A stretch of 64,000 bases of DNA, from the NCBI GenBank assembly GCA_016711125.1, contig JADJTQ010000001.1, positions 620,001-684,000 on the forward strand, read 5' to 3'. Position 1 is the stretch's first letter. The number at the start of each line of letters is the position of its first letter. Position numbers and translations under genes: made by a program. Origin of the DNA: Saprospiraceae bacterium. GTDB lineage: Bacteria; Bacteroidota; Bacteroidia; Chitinophagales; Saprospiraceae. Below are positions 16,751-26,925 of the stretch, piece after piece. Under the pieces are notes generated by a model. It did no database searches and was not told where the DNA came from. It saw only the letters and a list, made by a program, of their open reading frames with translations.

Positions 16751-18112
16751 ATGAACTTTGAAAGGCATGCCGTCGCATATCTGGAGAATTGGAAGGCCAA
16801 TAAAAATCGGAAGCCACTGATATTAAGAGGGGCACGGCAGGTAGGGAAAACGACCTTGATACAGGAATTTGCAAAAAGGTACAAACATCATATTTTCCTG
16901 AATCTCGAAAAATCAGCAGATGTAGCAGTTTTTCAGACCTATGATGACCCCAGAACAATTGTAGAGGCATTATTTTTATCTAACAATATTAGCCCGAGTG
17001 AACAAGGCAATACCTTACTCTTTATTGACGAAATACAGGAATTTCCCAAAGCTATTCGCTTGTTACGATATTTCTATGAGGATGTACCCGATCTGAATGT
17101 CATAGCAGCAGGGTCGCTTTTGGAGTTTGCCATGAAAGATGTTGGCAGTTTCCCCGTTGGTCGCATCGAATATTTATACCTCTATCCTTTAAACTTTGTC
17201 GAATATCTGGAAGCAATTGGACATACTGCGGCACTGGAGCAGTTAAATACTATTCCTTTGAAATCGGTGGCTCACACAGTATTGCTGGATTTATTTCATA
17301 GATATGCCATCATTGGGGGCATGCCAGAAATCATCAAAACTGACATTCAATACAATAATTTGGCAGAACTGCCCAAGGTTTATGAAAGTATCTGGGGCAC
17401 CTACAAGGATGATATAGAAAAGTACGCTTCGGGTGCAAGTGAAAGGCGAGTCATCAAACATATTATGGATACCGCCCATCTCTATATCGATCAACGCATT
17501 AAATTTCAAAATTTTGGTAGTTCCAATTATAGATCCAGGGAAGTGGGTGAAGCCATGCGTAATCTTGATGCTGCAAAAATCATACAACTCATTTATCCTA
17601 CAACAGATATGGATCCACCTATCAAACCCAACATCAATAAAGCGCCGAGGCTTCAGTTTTTGGATACTGGCTTGGTAAACTATACTTTAGAGATACAAGC
17701 CCAGATGTTAGGAATGAAAGATTTGAGTACTGCTTTCAACGGTGCTATAATACCACATCTGATAACCCAAGAGGTTATATCATTAAATACGATAACAAAT
17801 TTCAAACCTAATTTTTGGATTCGTGAAAAGAAGCAGTCTTCAGCAGCGGTGGATTTGGTATATCAGCATGGCGATAAGGTCATTCCTATTGAAATAAAAT
17901 CAGGTACAACAGGAACCTTAAGATCCTTGCACCAATTCATGGATAGGACCAATCATCCGTATGCTGTTAGAATGTACGCCGGAGAATATAAAATTGAGGA
18001 TTCGATAACTACAGAAGGGACTTCTTTCCTGTTGATGAATTTACCCTATTATTTGGGTACTCAACTTCCTAAGTATATCGCTTATTTTACCAACAATTAT
18101 CCTGCAAACTAA
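16751..18112 (+). CDS. AAA ATPase with C-terminal DUF4143 domain
   Basis: 453 residues. Walker A is RGARQVGKTTL near residue 28 and Walker B is LLFIDEIQ near 95, followed by the sensor segment VIAAGSLLEF. The C-terminal DUF4143 part carries a PD-(D/E)xK-like signature (VDLVYQHGDKVIPIEIKSG near 370). The family is abundant and often patchily distributed in Bacteroidota; its role is unproven, with links to defence or mobile DNA proposed. It ends 7 bases from the convergent DUF3078 gene. The tandem array just upstream probably holds its promoter. Confidence 0.92.
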   Translation: MNFERHAVAYLENWKANKNRKPLILRGARQVGKTTLIQEFAKRYKHHIFLNLEKSADVAVFQTYDDPRTIVEALFLSNNISPSEQGNTLLFIDEIQEFPKAIRLLRYFYEDVPDLNVIAAGSLLEFAMKDVGSFPVGRIEYLYLYPLNFVEYLEAIGHTAALEQLNTIPLKSVAHTVLLDLFHRYAIIGGMPEIIKTDIQYNNLAELPKVYESIWGTYKDDIEKYASGASERRVIKHIMDTAHLYIDQRIKFQNFGSSNYRSREVGEAMRNLDAAKIIQLIYPTTDMDPPIKPNINKAPRLQFLDTGLVNYTLEIQAQMLGMKDLSTAFNGAIIPHLITQEVISLNTITNFKPNFWIREKKQSSAAVDLVYQHGDKVIPIEIKSGTTGTLRSLHQFMDRTNHPYAVRMYAGEYKIEDSITTEGTSFLLMNLPYYLGTQLPKYIAYFTNNYPAN

Positions 18113-18119
18113 CTTCCTA

Positions 18120-18995
18120 TCAGAAGTTATACGACAACCCCAGTACCCAAAAACTCTGCACTTCGTGATCCTCCACTTCGGCCTTTCGCAGTCCAAATTC
18201 AAAACCGATGCCCACGCCTTTCCAGACATTAAGGGAAAGACTGTTGGCCCAGGTCCATTCTGTCAGGCTAGGATCTCTACTTTTGTAGGAAATAAAGGTG
18301 GTCAGATTGGTTTTCCAACCCAGGCCCGATACGATTTGACTGGTGTAGTCGGCAACGATTTTTGCCCCTAATGCATCGGAAAACTGTGGGTCTTCACCAA
18401 AAACCCAGTGATAGTTGAGTGGGTGCATCACAAGGACCAGATTTTTGACCGGTTTCCAGGTTGATCCCACCCCAAAATCCAGGATACCGGGATTGTTAAA
18501 ATCGCTAAGTACGGATGTATTAAATTCGGCCAGGGTCGATACGGCCAGATTGTCAACAAAGGTGTATCCAAAAAGAGAAGATAGATGAAGTACATCGGCT
18601 ACTTGCTCAAATTTGCCAGATTCGCTATCATGTTTATCTGTATCAAGTTTTAGCCATCCCAGATTTGTACTCACCGCATTACGCCAAAAAGTCTTCGAAT
18701 CCCGGTAGTTGGCAAATCCATTGACGGAGGCGCGTATCGCTGCTGATATAGCGTTGGGGTTGGCACCCTTCTGCCAATTGTTGAAGTGTGAAAGATTGTA
18801 GCCAAGGGTCCCATAGGTACCAAACTCCCAGCCTGGAAACGAATCTATTTTAGTCTTGAGCATAGAAATTTCTCCTTTGAGCGCTTTCATTTCCTTTTCT
18901 TTTTCTTTTTTCATGGTCCGGTACTCTTCAATGGTCTGTCCATTTATACCGCAATAGGTGAGCATAATGGTTAGTATCGTAAGCTGTTTTTTCAT
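18120..18995 (-). CDS. DUF3078 family secreted/outer-membrane protein
   Basis: 291 residues with a signal peptide (LTILTIMLTYCGINGQ), a short coiled coil (about 22-50, KKEKEKEMKALKGEISMLKT), then a beta-rich region typical of DUF3078 (LSHFNNWQKGANPNAIS, NPGILDFGVGSTWKP, an aromatic C-terminus GLSYNF). Such proteins are predicted outer-membrane beta barrels of unknown function. A C-terminal remnant of a paralogue lies at 16456-16647. Confidence 0.85.
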   Translation of the reverse strand: MKKQLTILTIMLTYCGINGQTIEEYRTMKKEKEKEMKALKGEISMLKTKIDSFPGWEFGTYGTLGYNLSHFNNWQKGANPNAISAAIRASVNGFANYRDSKTFWRNAVSTNLGWLKLDTDKHDSESGKFEQVADVLHLSSLFGYTFVDNLAVSTLAEFNTSVLSDFNNPGILDFGVGSTWKPVKNLVLVMHPLNYHWVFGEDPQFSDALGAKIVADYTSQIVSGLGWKTNLTTFISYKSRDPSLTEWTWANSLSLNVWKGVGIGFEFGLRKAEVEDHEVQSFWVLGLSYNF

Positions 18996-19527
18996 AGTTT
19001 CTTAAAACTGAATTGTCCTGCGAAATCTCATTTTAAAGGGATCAAATGAGCAAAAGAGCTCAACGTCCCTGTGATTAGCACCTCAATTTAGAAGGTGATT
19101 TGATATTTTTAAAAAAATAGAGGCTGTAATGTTTTAAAAGGTCCTGTATTTTGTAAAATGACTGAAAGTGGTGGAATTGTCAGATGAAGCTTGATGAGTT
19201 CTGACCATCAATGAAAGTTAACCCTTGAGTAAGCATAGATGGAGAAAGCCCTTGTCGGTGATGGTGCTGAGCAACCTGTGAAGTGAAACACAAAGAAAAG
19301 GATACCTTGGTAAGGTTTTAACAGCAGCCACGCTTCAGTAGGTTGACTCCTGGCAACACAGCCGGAGATACCAGCTGACTTGACATCATTTCTGATCATG
19401 GAATCACCATTGGATGAATTTGAAGTCATAAAGATTTTGCTATTTAGCTATCTTTAACTTTGACATTCAAATCAGGGTACGATCATGATTTGGAATGACC
19501 ATCGAATCATAGATAGAATTGAAAGAT
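18996..19527. other. Intergenic region, no supported gene
   Basis: About 530 bases between divergent genes. I see no gene, tRNA or clear terminator. Short frames here lack recognisable domains. It presumably carries the promoters of the DUF3078 gene and the RidA operon. Confidence 0.4.
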
Positions 19528-19920
19528 ATGGAGAAGAAATTAGTAATACACCCACAACGAAAACCAGGATTTGTCACCGGTGCTTATTCCGATGGTGTGA
19601 TTTCCGGTGACCTTCTTTTTGTAAGCGGTCAGGCGTCGGTTGATTTTTCGACCTCAGAATTTGTCTTAGGGTCTATTGAAGAAGAAACGCACAGAACGCT
19701 AAATAACGTCAAACTGATCATTGAAGCAGCTGGAGCTACAATGCATGATGTATTGAAATGCACCGTGCATTTGGCCGATATTAGTGACTTTGCTGTTTAC
19801 AATTCGATTTATGAGCAGTATTTTTCGGGTGTGAAACCGGCCAGAACCACTGTTCAGTCGGTCATAGCGGAAGGTTTGAAAGTTGAAATCGATGCGATTG
19901 TTCGAATTCCTAAACGATAA
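19528..19920 (+). CDS. RidA family enamine/imine deaminase
   Basis: About 130 residues (ATG at 19528; an in-frame TTG lies at 19519). The RidA/YjgF fold is shown by GDLLFVSGQASVD, the active-site Arg in KPARTTVQ and the closing VEIDAIVRIP strand. RidA hydrolyses reactive enamines and imines released by PLP enzymes. Its position 5 bases ahead of a PLP-dependent amino-acid enzyme fits that job. First gene of a four-gene operon. Confidence 0.93.
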   Translation: MEKKLVIHPQRKPGFVTGAYSDGVISGDLLFVSGQASVDFSTSEFVLGSIEEETHRTLNNVKLIIEAAGATMHDVLKCTVHLADISDFAVYNSIYEQYFSGVKPARTTVQSVIAEGLKVEIDAIVRIPKR

Positions 19921-19925
19921 AGACT

Positions 19926-21032
19926 GTGCCAGGAGATAGATACCAGATAGACAATATTGATCAGATCGATTCGCCGGCTTTGGTGGTTTTTCCGGATCTG
20001 ATTGCGGAGAATTGTGTACTAGCCTTAAGTATGCTGAATAAGGCGGAAGGTGCGGTTCTCCGGCCTCATATTAAAACGGTAAAAACACCGGAGGTTGTCC
20101 AAATCATGCTTGAGCATGGTATCGATCGATTTAAATGCAGTACGATTGCCGAAGCAGAGATGTTGGCTATGAGTGGTGCGCCGGACGTGCTGTTGGCTTA
20201 TCAGCCTACTGCAATTAAAATAAATCGACTGGCAAAATTGGTGAAGAGCTACCATGCTACCCACTTTTCGTGTTTGGTTGATAATGGATTAACGGCCAAG
20301 ATGATCTCTGACCGTTTTGGTAAGCAGCCACTGGACGTATATATCGATGTCAATGTTGGGATGAATCGAACCGGTATCTCACCATCAAAAGTGGTTGCCT
20401 TGATCGAAGAAATTAAAGATTTGGAAGGTATTTGCCTTCGCGGTCTCCATGCTTATGATGGTCAAATTCGGACTACAGATCCGGAAGTGCGACAGGAAGA
20501 GACCAATATCTCCTATGGTCTAGTCAAAGACTTGAAGGATCAGGTTGAGATAAATCATGATATAAATCTGAAGATCGTGATCGGAGGAACACCTTCCTTT
20601 CCCTTCCATGCTCGAAGAAGCCAGGTTGAATGTAGTCCGGGTACTTTTGCATTTTGGGACGCAGGCTACAGCAATAGTTTCCCGGACATGCGTTTTCAAT
20701 ATGCAGCGATACTGCTCACCCGGATTATCTCCATTATTGATGAGCAAACCCTTTGTCTCGACCTCGGAAGTAAAGCAGTTGCCCCTGATCCTGCCTTACC
20801 CAGGGTGGTTTTTCCCGGTCATCCGGAGGCCACAGTCTTATCGCAATCGGAAGAACATTTGGTTGTGAAGGTTCCAGACACCGCCGGATATCAGGTAGGT
20901 GATGTTTGGAAAGGGGTTCCGATCCATATTTGTCCTACTGTAAATCTGTACGAGCAACTCAATGTGATTCAGAAACGGCGGTGGACCAACAGTTGGACCG
21001 TGGTAGCTCGCAAACGAGTGATCAATGTCTGA
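19926..21032 (+). CDS. DSD1 / D-threonine aldolase-like PLP enzyme
   Basis: 368 residues, starting at GTG. The alanine-racemase-like barrel carries the PLP lysine in RPHIKTVKTPEV near residue 50. MNRTGIS and GLHAYDGQI are typical of the D-threonine aldolase / D-serine dehydratase family, and the C-terminal metal site is HICPTVNLYEQ. Expected reactions are retro-aldol cleavage of D-3-hydroxy amino acids or D-serine dehydration. The substrate is not decidable here. It overlaps the next gene by 8 bases. Confidence 0.9.
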   Translation: MPGDRYQIDNIDQIDSPALVVFPDLIAENCVLALSMLNKAEGAVLRPHIKTVKTPEVVQIMLEHGIDRFKCSTIAEAEMLAMSGAPDVLLAYQPTAIKINRLAKLVKSYHATHFSCLVDNGLTAKMISDRFGKQPLDVYIDVNVGMNRTGISPSKVVALIEEIKDLEGICLRGLHAYDGQIRTTDPEVRQEETNISYGLVKDLKDQVEINHDINLKIVIGGTPSFPFHARRSQVECSPGTFAFWDAGYSNSFPDMRFQYAAILLTRIISIIDEQTLCLDLGSKAVAPDPALPRVVFPGHPEATVLSQSEEHLVVKVPDTAGYQVGDVWKGVPIHICPTVNLYEQLNVIQKRRWTNSWTVVARKRVINV

Positions 21033-22005
21033 CCTTATGGATCATCAGGACTTTCATATTGGCGTTGTTGGTCTCGGTCTCATGGGTGCCAGTATTGCCT
21101 CGGCCATGATCTTATTGGGGCATCGGGTCGTCGGATTATCTCCCGTAGTTTCCGAAGCCGATCAAACGGCAGCGGAACGGATCAGAAGAACGGTTAGACA
21201 AGCTATAGCAAGGGGGCTGGTCAGTGGAGACGAAGAACGTTATATGGACTTGATTGAATTTTCAAACGAATATCGGTCATTAAGTTCATGCGACCTGGTT
21301 ATTGAGAGCGTGGTCGAAAATCTGGGGATCAAAAAAGAAGTGCTTACAAATATTGAGGAGGTCGTAAGCGGTGAAGCAATAATTACAACAAACACTTCAG
21401 CTATACCTATTAATATTCTTCAGCAATTTCTCAAGTTTAAAAGTAGGTTTTTTGGCATGCACTGGGGTGAGCCTACGTTTACATCAAAATTTCTTGAGAT
21501 CATTTGTGGAGATCAAAGTGAGATGGCTTTAGGTGAAAAACTGCAGCAGATAGCCTTGGCCTGGGATAAGGAGCCTACTTTGGTACGAAAAGATATTAGA
21601 GGTTTTATTACCAACCGGTTAATGTATGCTATGTACCGGGAAGCGTTTTATCTGGTTGAAAATGGATTTGCCAGTATGAAGGATATCGACCGTGCCTGTC
21701 GTAATGATGGGGGTGTTTGGATGGCCTTTTGCGGGCCATTTCGATATATGGATCTCACTGGGCTGCAGGCCTATTATCATGTCATGAAAGATTTGTTTCC
21801 TACCCTGGATAATCGGACAAGGGTCCCAGATTTTATTGAAAAAATTGCTTCCGAAGGCAGCAACGGAGTATCCACCGGACAAGGATTTTACTCGTATACC
21901 CAGCAAGAAGCTCAGGCATGGCAAACTGCATTTGAGATCTTTTCATTTGAGATCAGCCAGCTAAAAAATGAACATCCTCCTAAAGCATTAAAGGATTTGT
22001 CCTAA
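21025..22005 (+). CDS. 3-hydroxyacyl-CoA dehydrogenase family NAD-dependent dehydrogenase
   Basis: 326 residues. Rossmann motif GVVGLGLMGASIA at the N-terminus, CDLVIESVVENLGIKKEVL in the middle, catalytic His in FFGMHWGEPT, then the helical C-terminal domain (GFITNRLMYAMYREAFYLVE). The family oxidises beta-hydroxy acids or acyl-CoAs. In this operon a hydroxy acid derived from an amino acid is a plausible substrate (inference). Confidence 0.88.
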   Translation: MSDLMDHQDFHIGVVGLGLMGASIASAMILLGHRVVGLSPVVSEADQTAAERIRRTVRQAIARGLVSGDEERYMDLIEFSNEYRSLSSCDLVIESVVENLGIKKEVLTNIEEVVSGEAIITTNTSAIPINILQQFLKFKSRFFGMHWGEPTFTSKFLEIICGDQSEMALGEKLQQIALAWDKEPTLVRKDIRGFITNRLMYAMYREAFYLVENGFASMKDIDRACRNDGGVWMAFCGPFRYMDLTGLQAYYHVMKDLFPTLDNRTRVPDFIEKIASEGSNGVSTGQGFYSYTQQEAQAWQTAFEIFSFEISQLKNEHPPKALKDLS

Positions 22006-22038
22006 AGTGATTTTTAAAAACTCAAATCGATATCATAC

Positions 22039-23133
22039 ATGTTTGCCATAGATGCACACCTTGATCTGGCTACCAACGCAATCTCACTAAACCGGGATCT
22101 GACCCTAAGCGCCGAAGAAATCAGGACATTGGAGCAAGAGTTAAAACTTGACGACCGACCCGATCGGGGCAAAGGTACGGTGACCCTTCCTGACTTACGT
22201 AGGGGCAATATCGGTTTGGTTATAGCTACAATTATCTCACGTGTATCGGTAAAAGGTAAGCCAGTTCAATCGATTAGTCTGACCGGTTGGAATTCACCTG
22301 CACAAGCTTATGCTTTTGGCCAGAGCCAGCTGGCTTGGTACCGGGTGATGGAAGATATGGGAGAGATGGTTCAAATCAATAATCGACAGGATCTTGAAGA
22401 CCATTTAAAGCTTTGGTCGGATAAATCGATCTCAAATGATCAAAAACCAGTGGGGTATCTATTAAGTCTCGAAGGAGCCGATTCGATCATCAATGTCGAT
22501 TATTTACATCAATACTATGGAGAGGGATTGCGTGCGATTGGTCCCGCACATTTTGGACCGGGACGTTATGCGGCGGGTACTCATTCGGATCAAAGCGGCC
22601 TTACCGCTGCGGGCAAGGATCTTCTTCGTGAAATGGAAGCTTTGAATATGATACTGGATCTGACTCACCTGACGGATAAGGGTTTTTTTGAGGCAATCGA
22701 AATCTTTCACGGCACGGTCATCGCCAGTCATCAAAATTGCCGGGCTGTCGTGCCTGGTGAGAGGCAGTTCTCCGATGAGCAAATCAATGAGATCATACAA
22801 CGGGATGGTGTACTCGGTGGCGCCCTGGATATTTGGATGATGCATCCCGATTTTCAGAAAGGCCAGGATCCCTATGTGCTCGGCACCAATCTTGAAAAAT
22901 TAATACCGCACTTTGATCATATATGTCAGCTGGCCGGCAATTCGAAGCACATTGCCTTTGGTACCGATCTGGATGGTCTTTTTGGCAGGGAGCAATCACC
23001 ATATGATCTTGACACGATTGCCGATATCCAAAAATTTCGCGACCTTCTCTCCGCGAGAGGCTACAGTCAGTCTGACCTGGAAAATATATTTCATAACAAT
23101 TGGTTGAGAATTTTCAGGCGGGCTTTAGGATAG
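22039..23133 (+). CDS. Membrane dipeptidase-type metallopeptidase (M19)
   Basis: 364 residues. The renal dipeptidase fold has zinc ligands in IDAHLDLA (HxD), the bridging Glu in LSLEGAD, His in VIASHQNCRAV, and the Asp of FGTDLDG. Family members cleave dipeptides, including those with D-residues at the C-terminus. That fits a pathway feeding D-amino acids to the PLP enzyme upstream. No signal peptide is obvious, so it is probably cytoplasmic. Confidence 0.92.
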   Translation: MFAIDAHLDLATNAISLNRDLTLSAEEIRTLEQELKLDDRPDRGKGTVTLPDLRRGNIGLVIATIISRVSVKGKPVQSISLTGWNSPAQAYAFGQSQLAWYRVMEDMGEMVQINNRQDLEDHLKLWSDKSISNDQKPVGYLLSLEGADSIINVDYLHQYYGEGLRAIGPAHFGPGRYAAGTHSDQSGLTAAGKDLLREMEALNMILDLTHLTDKGFFEAIEIFHGTVIASHQNCRAVVPGERQFSDEQINEIIQRDGVLGGALDIWMMHPDFQKGQDPYVLGTNLEKLIPHFDHICQLAGNSKHIAFGTDLDGLFGREQSPYDLDTIADIQKFRDLLSARGYSQSDLENIFHNNWLRIFRRALG

Positions 23134-23404
23134 TAAAACGGATACCTTAAATTCTGTGTGAGTGATCGGGATTAACCGCTAGTAGCCTGGATCTATTGTG
23201 TGACGGATCGTGGTCTCACTTTTTTTGGCACTCTAATTGCAAAGTCAATACTAAGTACAGTAACAAGGCCAGTTAGAAAGTGCTCCTTTCCTACTCCCCC
23301 CTTCATCTGTAATATATTGATTTTTGATTTCAACCCAGTAAAAGGTTGAGAGACGTGAGCAGAAATGATTTCCCGGTCAAGCATCAAAGTTTAAACATAG
23401 ACTG

Positions 23405-25012
23405 ATGAGAAAAATATTTAGACCGCGAATTACTCATACTCTGAAGTATGGACTTATCGGAGTGATTTTTGGATGTTTTTTCCCCATCCTAGCCACTTTT
23501 TTCGACCTCGTATTTATCAGGGACTTACCGATCACCTGGACTAATATTATTCTGGTGCAACTGGAACTTCCCTTACATTGGATTATCGATACGGCTCCTG
23601 TTTTTCTCGGTTTTATTGCTTCGGTGGCAGGAAGAAAACAGGAACATCTGGCAAAAATAAACGAAGGACTTGAGTCGATTGTGACGGAGCGAACACGGTC
23701 TCTGGAAGATAAAAATAAATTGTTATCTAAGGAGATCAGTGAGCGGATTGTCATCGAAAAACAATTAATCATCGCTAAAGAAGAGGCAATACGTGCAAAA
23801 AATGCGGAGGAGGCTTTCCTGGCAAACATGAGCCACGAGATACGTACTCCTATGAATGGTATTGTTGGATTTACAGATCTTCTGATTCACAGTGATCTTT
23901 CTTCTGAACAGAGCGAATTTGTGGCTTCAATCAAGCATTCGACTTCTCATCTCATGGCCATTATTAATGACATTTTGGATGTATCCAAAATAAAGGCCGG
24001 TCGGATTGAATTTGAACAGATTGACATCGATCTGAGAGATTTATTGAGGAATTTGGTAAATACCCTTAGGGTTAGTGCTTCGGTAAAAAATATCCAATTG
24101 CTAGTTGAAGTCGATCCGGAGGTGCCGGAAACAATTATGGGTGATCCAGTGCGGCTTAGTCAAATTCTCTTGAATTTAGCAAATAATGCTATAAAATTTA
24201 CCCATCAGGGTCATGTTAAGATTGCCGTCAAATACCTGGAGTCCTCCAATCACCAGGTGGGCTTACGCTTTGCCATTGAAGACACTGGAATCGGTATTTT
24301 ACCCAATCAGATTGAAAATATATTTAAGGACTTTCTCCAGGCAGAAGCAAAAACTACAAGAATCTATGGTGGCACCGGACTCGGTCTCTCTATTTCGAAG
24401 AAATTAGTCGAGCTTCAGGGAGGAAAAATCGAAGTTGTCAGTGAAATAGACAAGGGATCTGTCTTCTCGTTTAGTATCATCTTTAAAAAAGCTATCCCAA
24501 GTATATTGGTGAAAAATGAGGATCAGGAGGTTGATGATTTTCTGCCTGAAGGATGTAAAGTGCTTATTGTTGATGATAACCGGATAAATCGGGTTTTAGC
24601 AAGTAAACTAATTGCCAAAGGAGCAAAAAACATTTTCATTGAATTTGCAGAAAACGGTCAGGAAGCCGTCGATTTATTCAATAAGCAGGATTTTGACTTC
24701 ATTTTATTGGACCTGCAGATGCCTATTATGGATGGTTTTGAAACTTGCAAATTTATCCGGAATAAATTCCCGGAACCAAAAAATAAAGTTCCGATCATAG
24801 CTCTGACTGCAGAAGCACTTCCCCACGAAAAGATCAAGGCTTTTGAAGCGGGTATGAACGAATATGTTATTAAACCGTTTAAAAAACGTGAACTTTTTGG
24901 GAAGATAAACTTTCTCCTCGGCAAGAATTTTATCGGTAGTCCAGCCGCCCAGGTTGACTTAAAATCTGAGGTATTGGCGGAAGAAGCTATCAGAAATACC
25001 AAATACAACTAA
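23405..25012 (+). CDS. Hybrid sensor histidine kinase with receiver domain
   Basis: 535 residues. Two N-terminal membrane helices (about 14-38 and 57-76) with no large periplasmic domain, a coiled coil (80-135), then HisKA with the phospho-accepting His144 in NMSHEIRTPMNG. HATPase_c shows NLANNAIKFT, DTGIGI and GGTGLGLSI. The C-terminal receiver has VLIVDDNRINR and phospho-Asp436 in LLDLQMPIMDG, then a late Lys in YVIKPF. A membrane-embedded signal seems likely. No partner regulator lies next to it. Confidence 0.95.
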   Translation: MRKIFRPRITHTLKYGLIGVIFGCFFPILATFFDLVFIRDLPITWTNIILVQLELPLHWIIDTAPVFLGFIASVAGRKQEHLAKINEGLESIVTERTRSLEDKNKLLSKEISERIVIEKQLIIAKEEAIRAKNAEEAFLANMSHEIRTPMNGIVGFTDLLIHSDLSSEQSEFVASIKHSTSHLMAIINDILDVSKIKAGRIEFEQIDIDLRDLLRNLVNTLRVSASVKNIQLLVEVDPEVPETIMGDPVRLSQILLNLANNAIKFTHQGHVKIAVKYLESSNHQVGLRFAIEDTGIGILPNQIENIFKDFLQAEAKTTRIYGGTGLGLSISKKLVELQGGKIEVVSEIDKGSVFSFSIIFKKAIPSILVKNEDQEVDDFLPEGCKVLIVDDNRINRVLASKLIAKGAKNIFIEFAENGQEAVDLFNKQDFDFILLDLQMPIMDGFETCKFIRNKFPEPKNKVPIIALTAEALPHEKIKAFEAGMNEYVIKPFKKRELFGKINFLLGKNFIGSPAAQVDLKSEVLAEEAIRNTKYN

Positions 25013-25530
25013 ATTTAAATTTCATCGAAATCAGCTTTGCAATTGCAATCTTTTGAAGATTGGTTTTTGGTCGTCCGGGTCACTTCAGCAGATTAATGAA
25101 TGCTTTAATCTCTGTTTGTCGCACCAGCTTTACGATTGATTGGTTCTGGCATCAATTTCTTTAGGTGTCTAACAGTAAGTTTTTGGACAAACACGCTATC
25201 CATCGCTTTTGCAGAGCCAACCCGAAAGAACTGAGCCAACAATCTTATTAAGGAATTCCAGGGTGGTACAGTGGAAAAACAGGTCCCGTCTGCAAATGGT
25301 GGACCCACTAACTCCAGGATTTCACTATTCCAACCACATAATCTCCCTTCCAGGTCGATAAAAAGTATTATTTTCAGCGTTGAACCTGATATTGAAAATC
25401 GCCATTTCTGTTATAAAAATTTTGTGCAAATAGGTGCAGTTTATAGAAATTTAGGCAAGATGTTGATTTTCGAACATCAAGTTTGCTTTGTTAAAATTGG
25501 ATTGAAATATTTCTAAAATAGCAACCGCCG
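25013..25530. other. Intergenic region, no supported gene
   Basis: About 520 bases. No gene is convincing. The last 120 bases are AT-rich and probably contain the promoter of the Gfo/Idh gene. Confidence 0.4.
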
Positions 25531-26865
25531 ATGTATTTATCCCGCAGACGATTTATCAGTACTTCTTCCAAAATGGCTTCCTCCGCCGCTCTAGGCTCTA
25601 GTTTCCCTTTCTATATACCTGCCCGCGAGAGTCGGACTGCCCCAAGCGATCAAGTAAATATCGGGCTCATAGGATGCAATAACCGCGGCTTCCATGTATT
25701 GAAGAACCACCTGAAAGTACCAGGTGTAAATTGTGTAGCACTGTGCGATATTGACCAAAATGTCTTACAAAGAAGGGCGGCAGAGATTGAAAATGATCAC
25801 GGTCACAAACCAAGCATGTATGAAGACTTTCGCGATCTTCTCGAGCAAAAGGATATGGATGCAGTGATTGTCGGCACCCCGGATCATTGGCATTGTTTAC
25901 CCATGATCTACGCTTGTGAAGTAGGCAAAGACGTCTATGTTGAAAAGCCTCTGGCCAATAGTATCGAAGAATGTAATTTAATGGTCAAAGCCACCAGGCA
26001 ATATAAGCGAATCGTGCAGGTTGGACAACAACAACGCAGTAGCGAGGTTTGGAATCAGGTGATGGAATTCGTGAAGTCCGGTAAATTGGGGGCCGTTCAA
26101 AAGGTTGACATCTGGGGTAATTTTAATTATGGACTAGGCCCCCTGAAGCAACCAGATGCCCAACCTCCGGCAGGCGTTAATTATGATCTGTTTCTAGGGC
26201 CTGCCCGGGTACGGCCTTTCAATCCAGCCCGATTTCATGGTAGCTGGCGATTTTTTTGGGACTATGGTGGAGGTCTCATGACCGACTGGGGAGTACATCT
26301 ACTGGATATGGCGCTCTGGGCTAAGGATTTGTCGAGACCACCCGACAAGGTGACAGCGCAAGGCTATCAATATGATATGCCAGACAGATCGAGAGAAACC
26401 CAGGATGTTTTAACCGCTTTGTTTAGCTATGACGACTATTTGATACAATGGGAGCATAACGCTGGCAAACAGGTTGGGCCCTACGGTCGAAATTATGGAG
26501 TAGCATTTATTGGAGAGATGGGAACTTTAGTCGCTGACCGAGCCAGATGGGAAGTGTTGCCGGAATGGGATGGTGATCAGAATAGGAATAAAATAGAAAA
26601 AGTGGGTCCGGTAGAAGGAAAGCACGGCCACGAGCAACATCCAGTTAATTTTATCGAGTGTATTAAATCAAGAAACGAACCCGCTTGTCCGATTGAAGTT
26701 GGTCGAGCCGTCGCGGTTGCCGCCCACATGGCTAATATTGCCGTTCGCTCCGAATCCTATCATTTGGAATGGGATGAAGCCAGAAATAAATTTACAAATA
26801 GCAAGTCAGCTAATAAAATGATCGTGCCCGAATACCGGAAACCATGGAGTCTACCTAAGTTATAA
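25531..26865 (+). CDS. Gfo/Idh/MocA oxidoreductase with Tat signal
   Basis: 444 residues. The N-terminus SRRRFISTSSKMASSAALG is a twin-arginine leader, so it is exported folded. The NAD(P) fold follows (INIGLIGCNNRGFH-like segment near 42, ALCDID), with the catalytic EKPLANS motif near 136. The C-terminal half is the Gfo/Idh barrel (GLMTDWGVHLLDMALWAKD). Such exported enzymes in Bacteroidota act on sugars or glycosides in the periplasm. The substrate is unknown. Confidence 0.92.
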   Translation: MYLSRRRFISTSSKMASSAALGSSFPFYIPARESRTAPSDQVNIGLIGCNNRGFHVLKNHLKVPGVNCVALCDIDQNVLQRRAAEIENDHGHKPSMYEDFRDLLEQKDMDAVIVGTPDHWHCLPMIYACEVGKDVYVEKPLANSIEECNLMVKATRQYKRIVQVGQQQRSSEVWNQVMEFVKSGKLGAVQKVDIWGNFNYGLGPLKQPDAQPPAGVNYDLFLGPARVRPFNPARFHGSWRFFWDYGGGLMTDWGVHLLDMALWAKDLSRPPDKVTAQGYQYDMPDRSRETQDVLTALFSYDDYLIQWEHNAGKQVGPYGRNYGVAFIGEMGTLVADRARWEVLPEWDGDQNRNKIEKVGPVEGKHGHEQHPVNFIECIKSRNEPACPIEVGRAVAVAAHMANIAVRSESYHLEWDEARNKFTNSKSANKMIVPEYRKPWSLPKL

Positions 26866-26925
26866 TTAAAGGCAAACATAAGGCTATGGTTTAGGAGCAA
26901 ATTAGGAGAGCAAATTTGGAGTATT

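Noticed and set aside
19140..19430. Group II intron or transposon remnant in the gap before ridA
   Set aside because: Some phrases looked structured, but no boundary motif, domain V or coding similarity could be identified.
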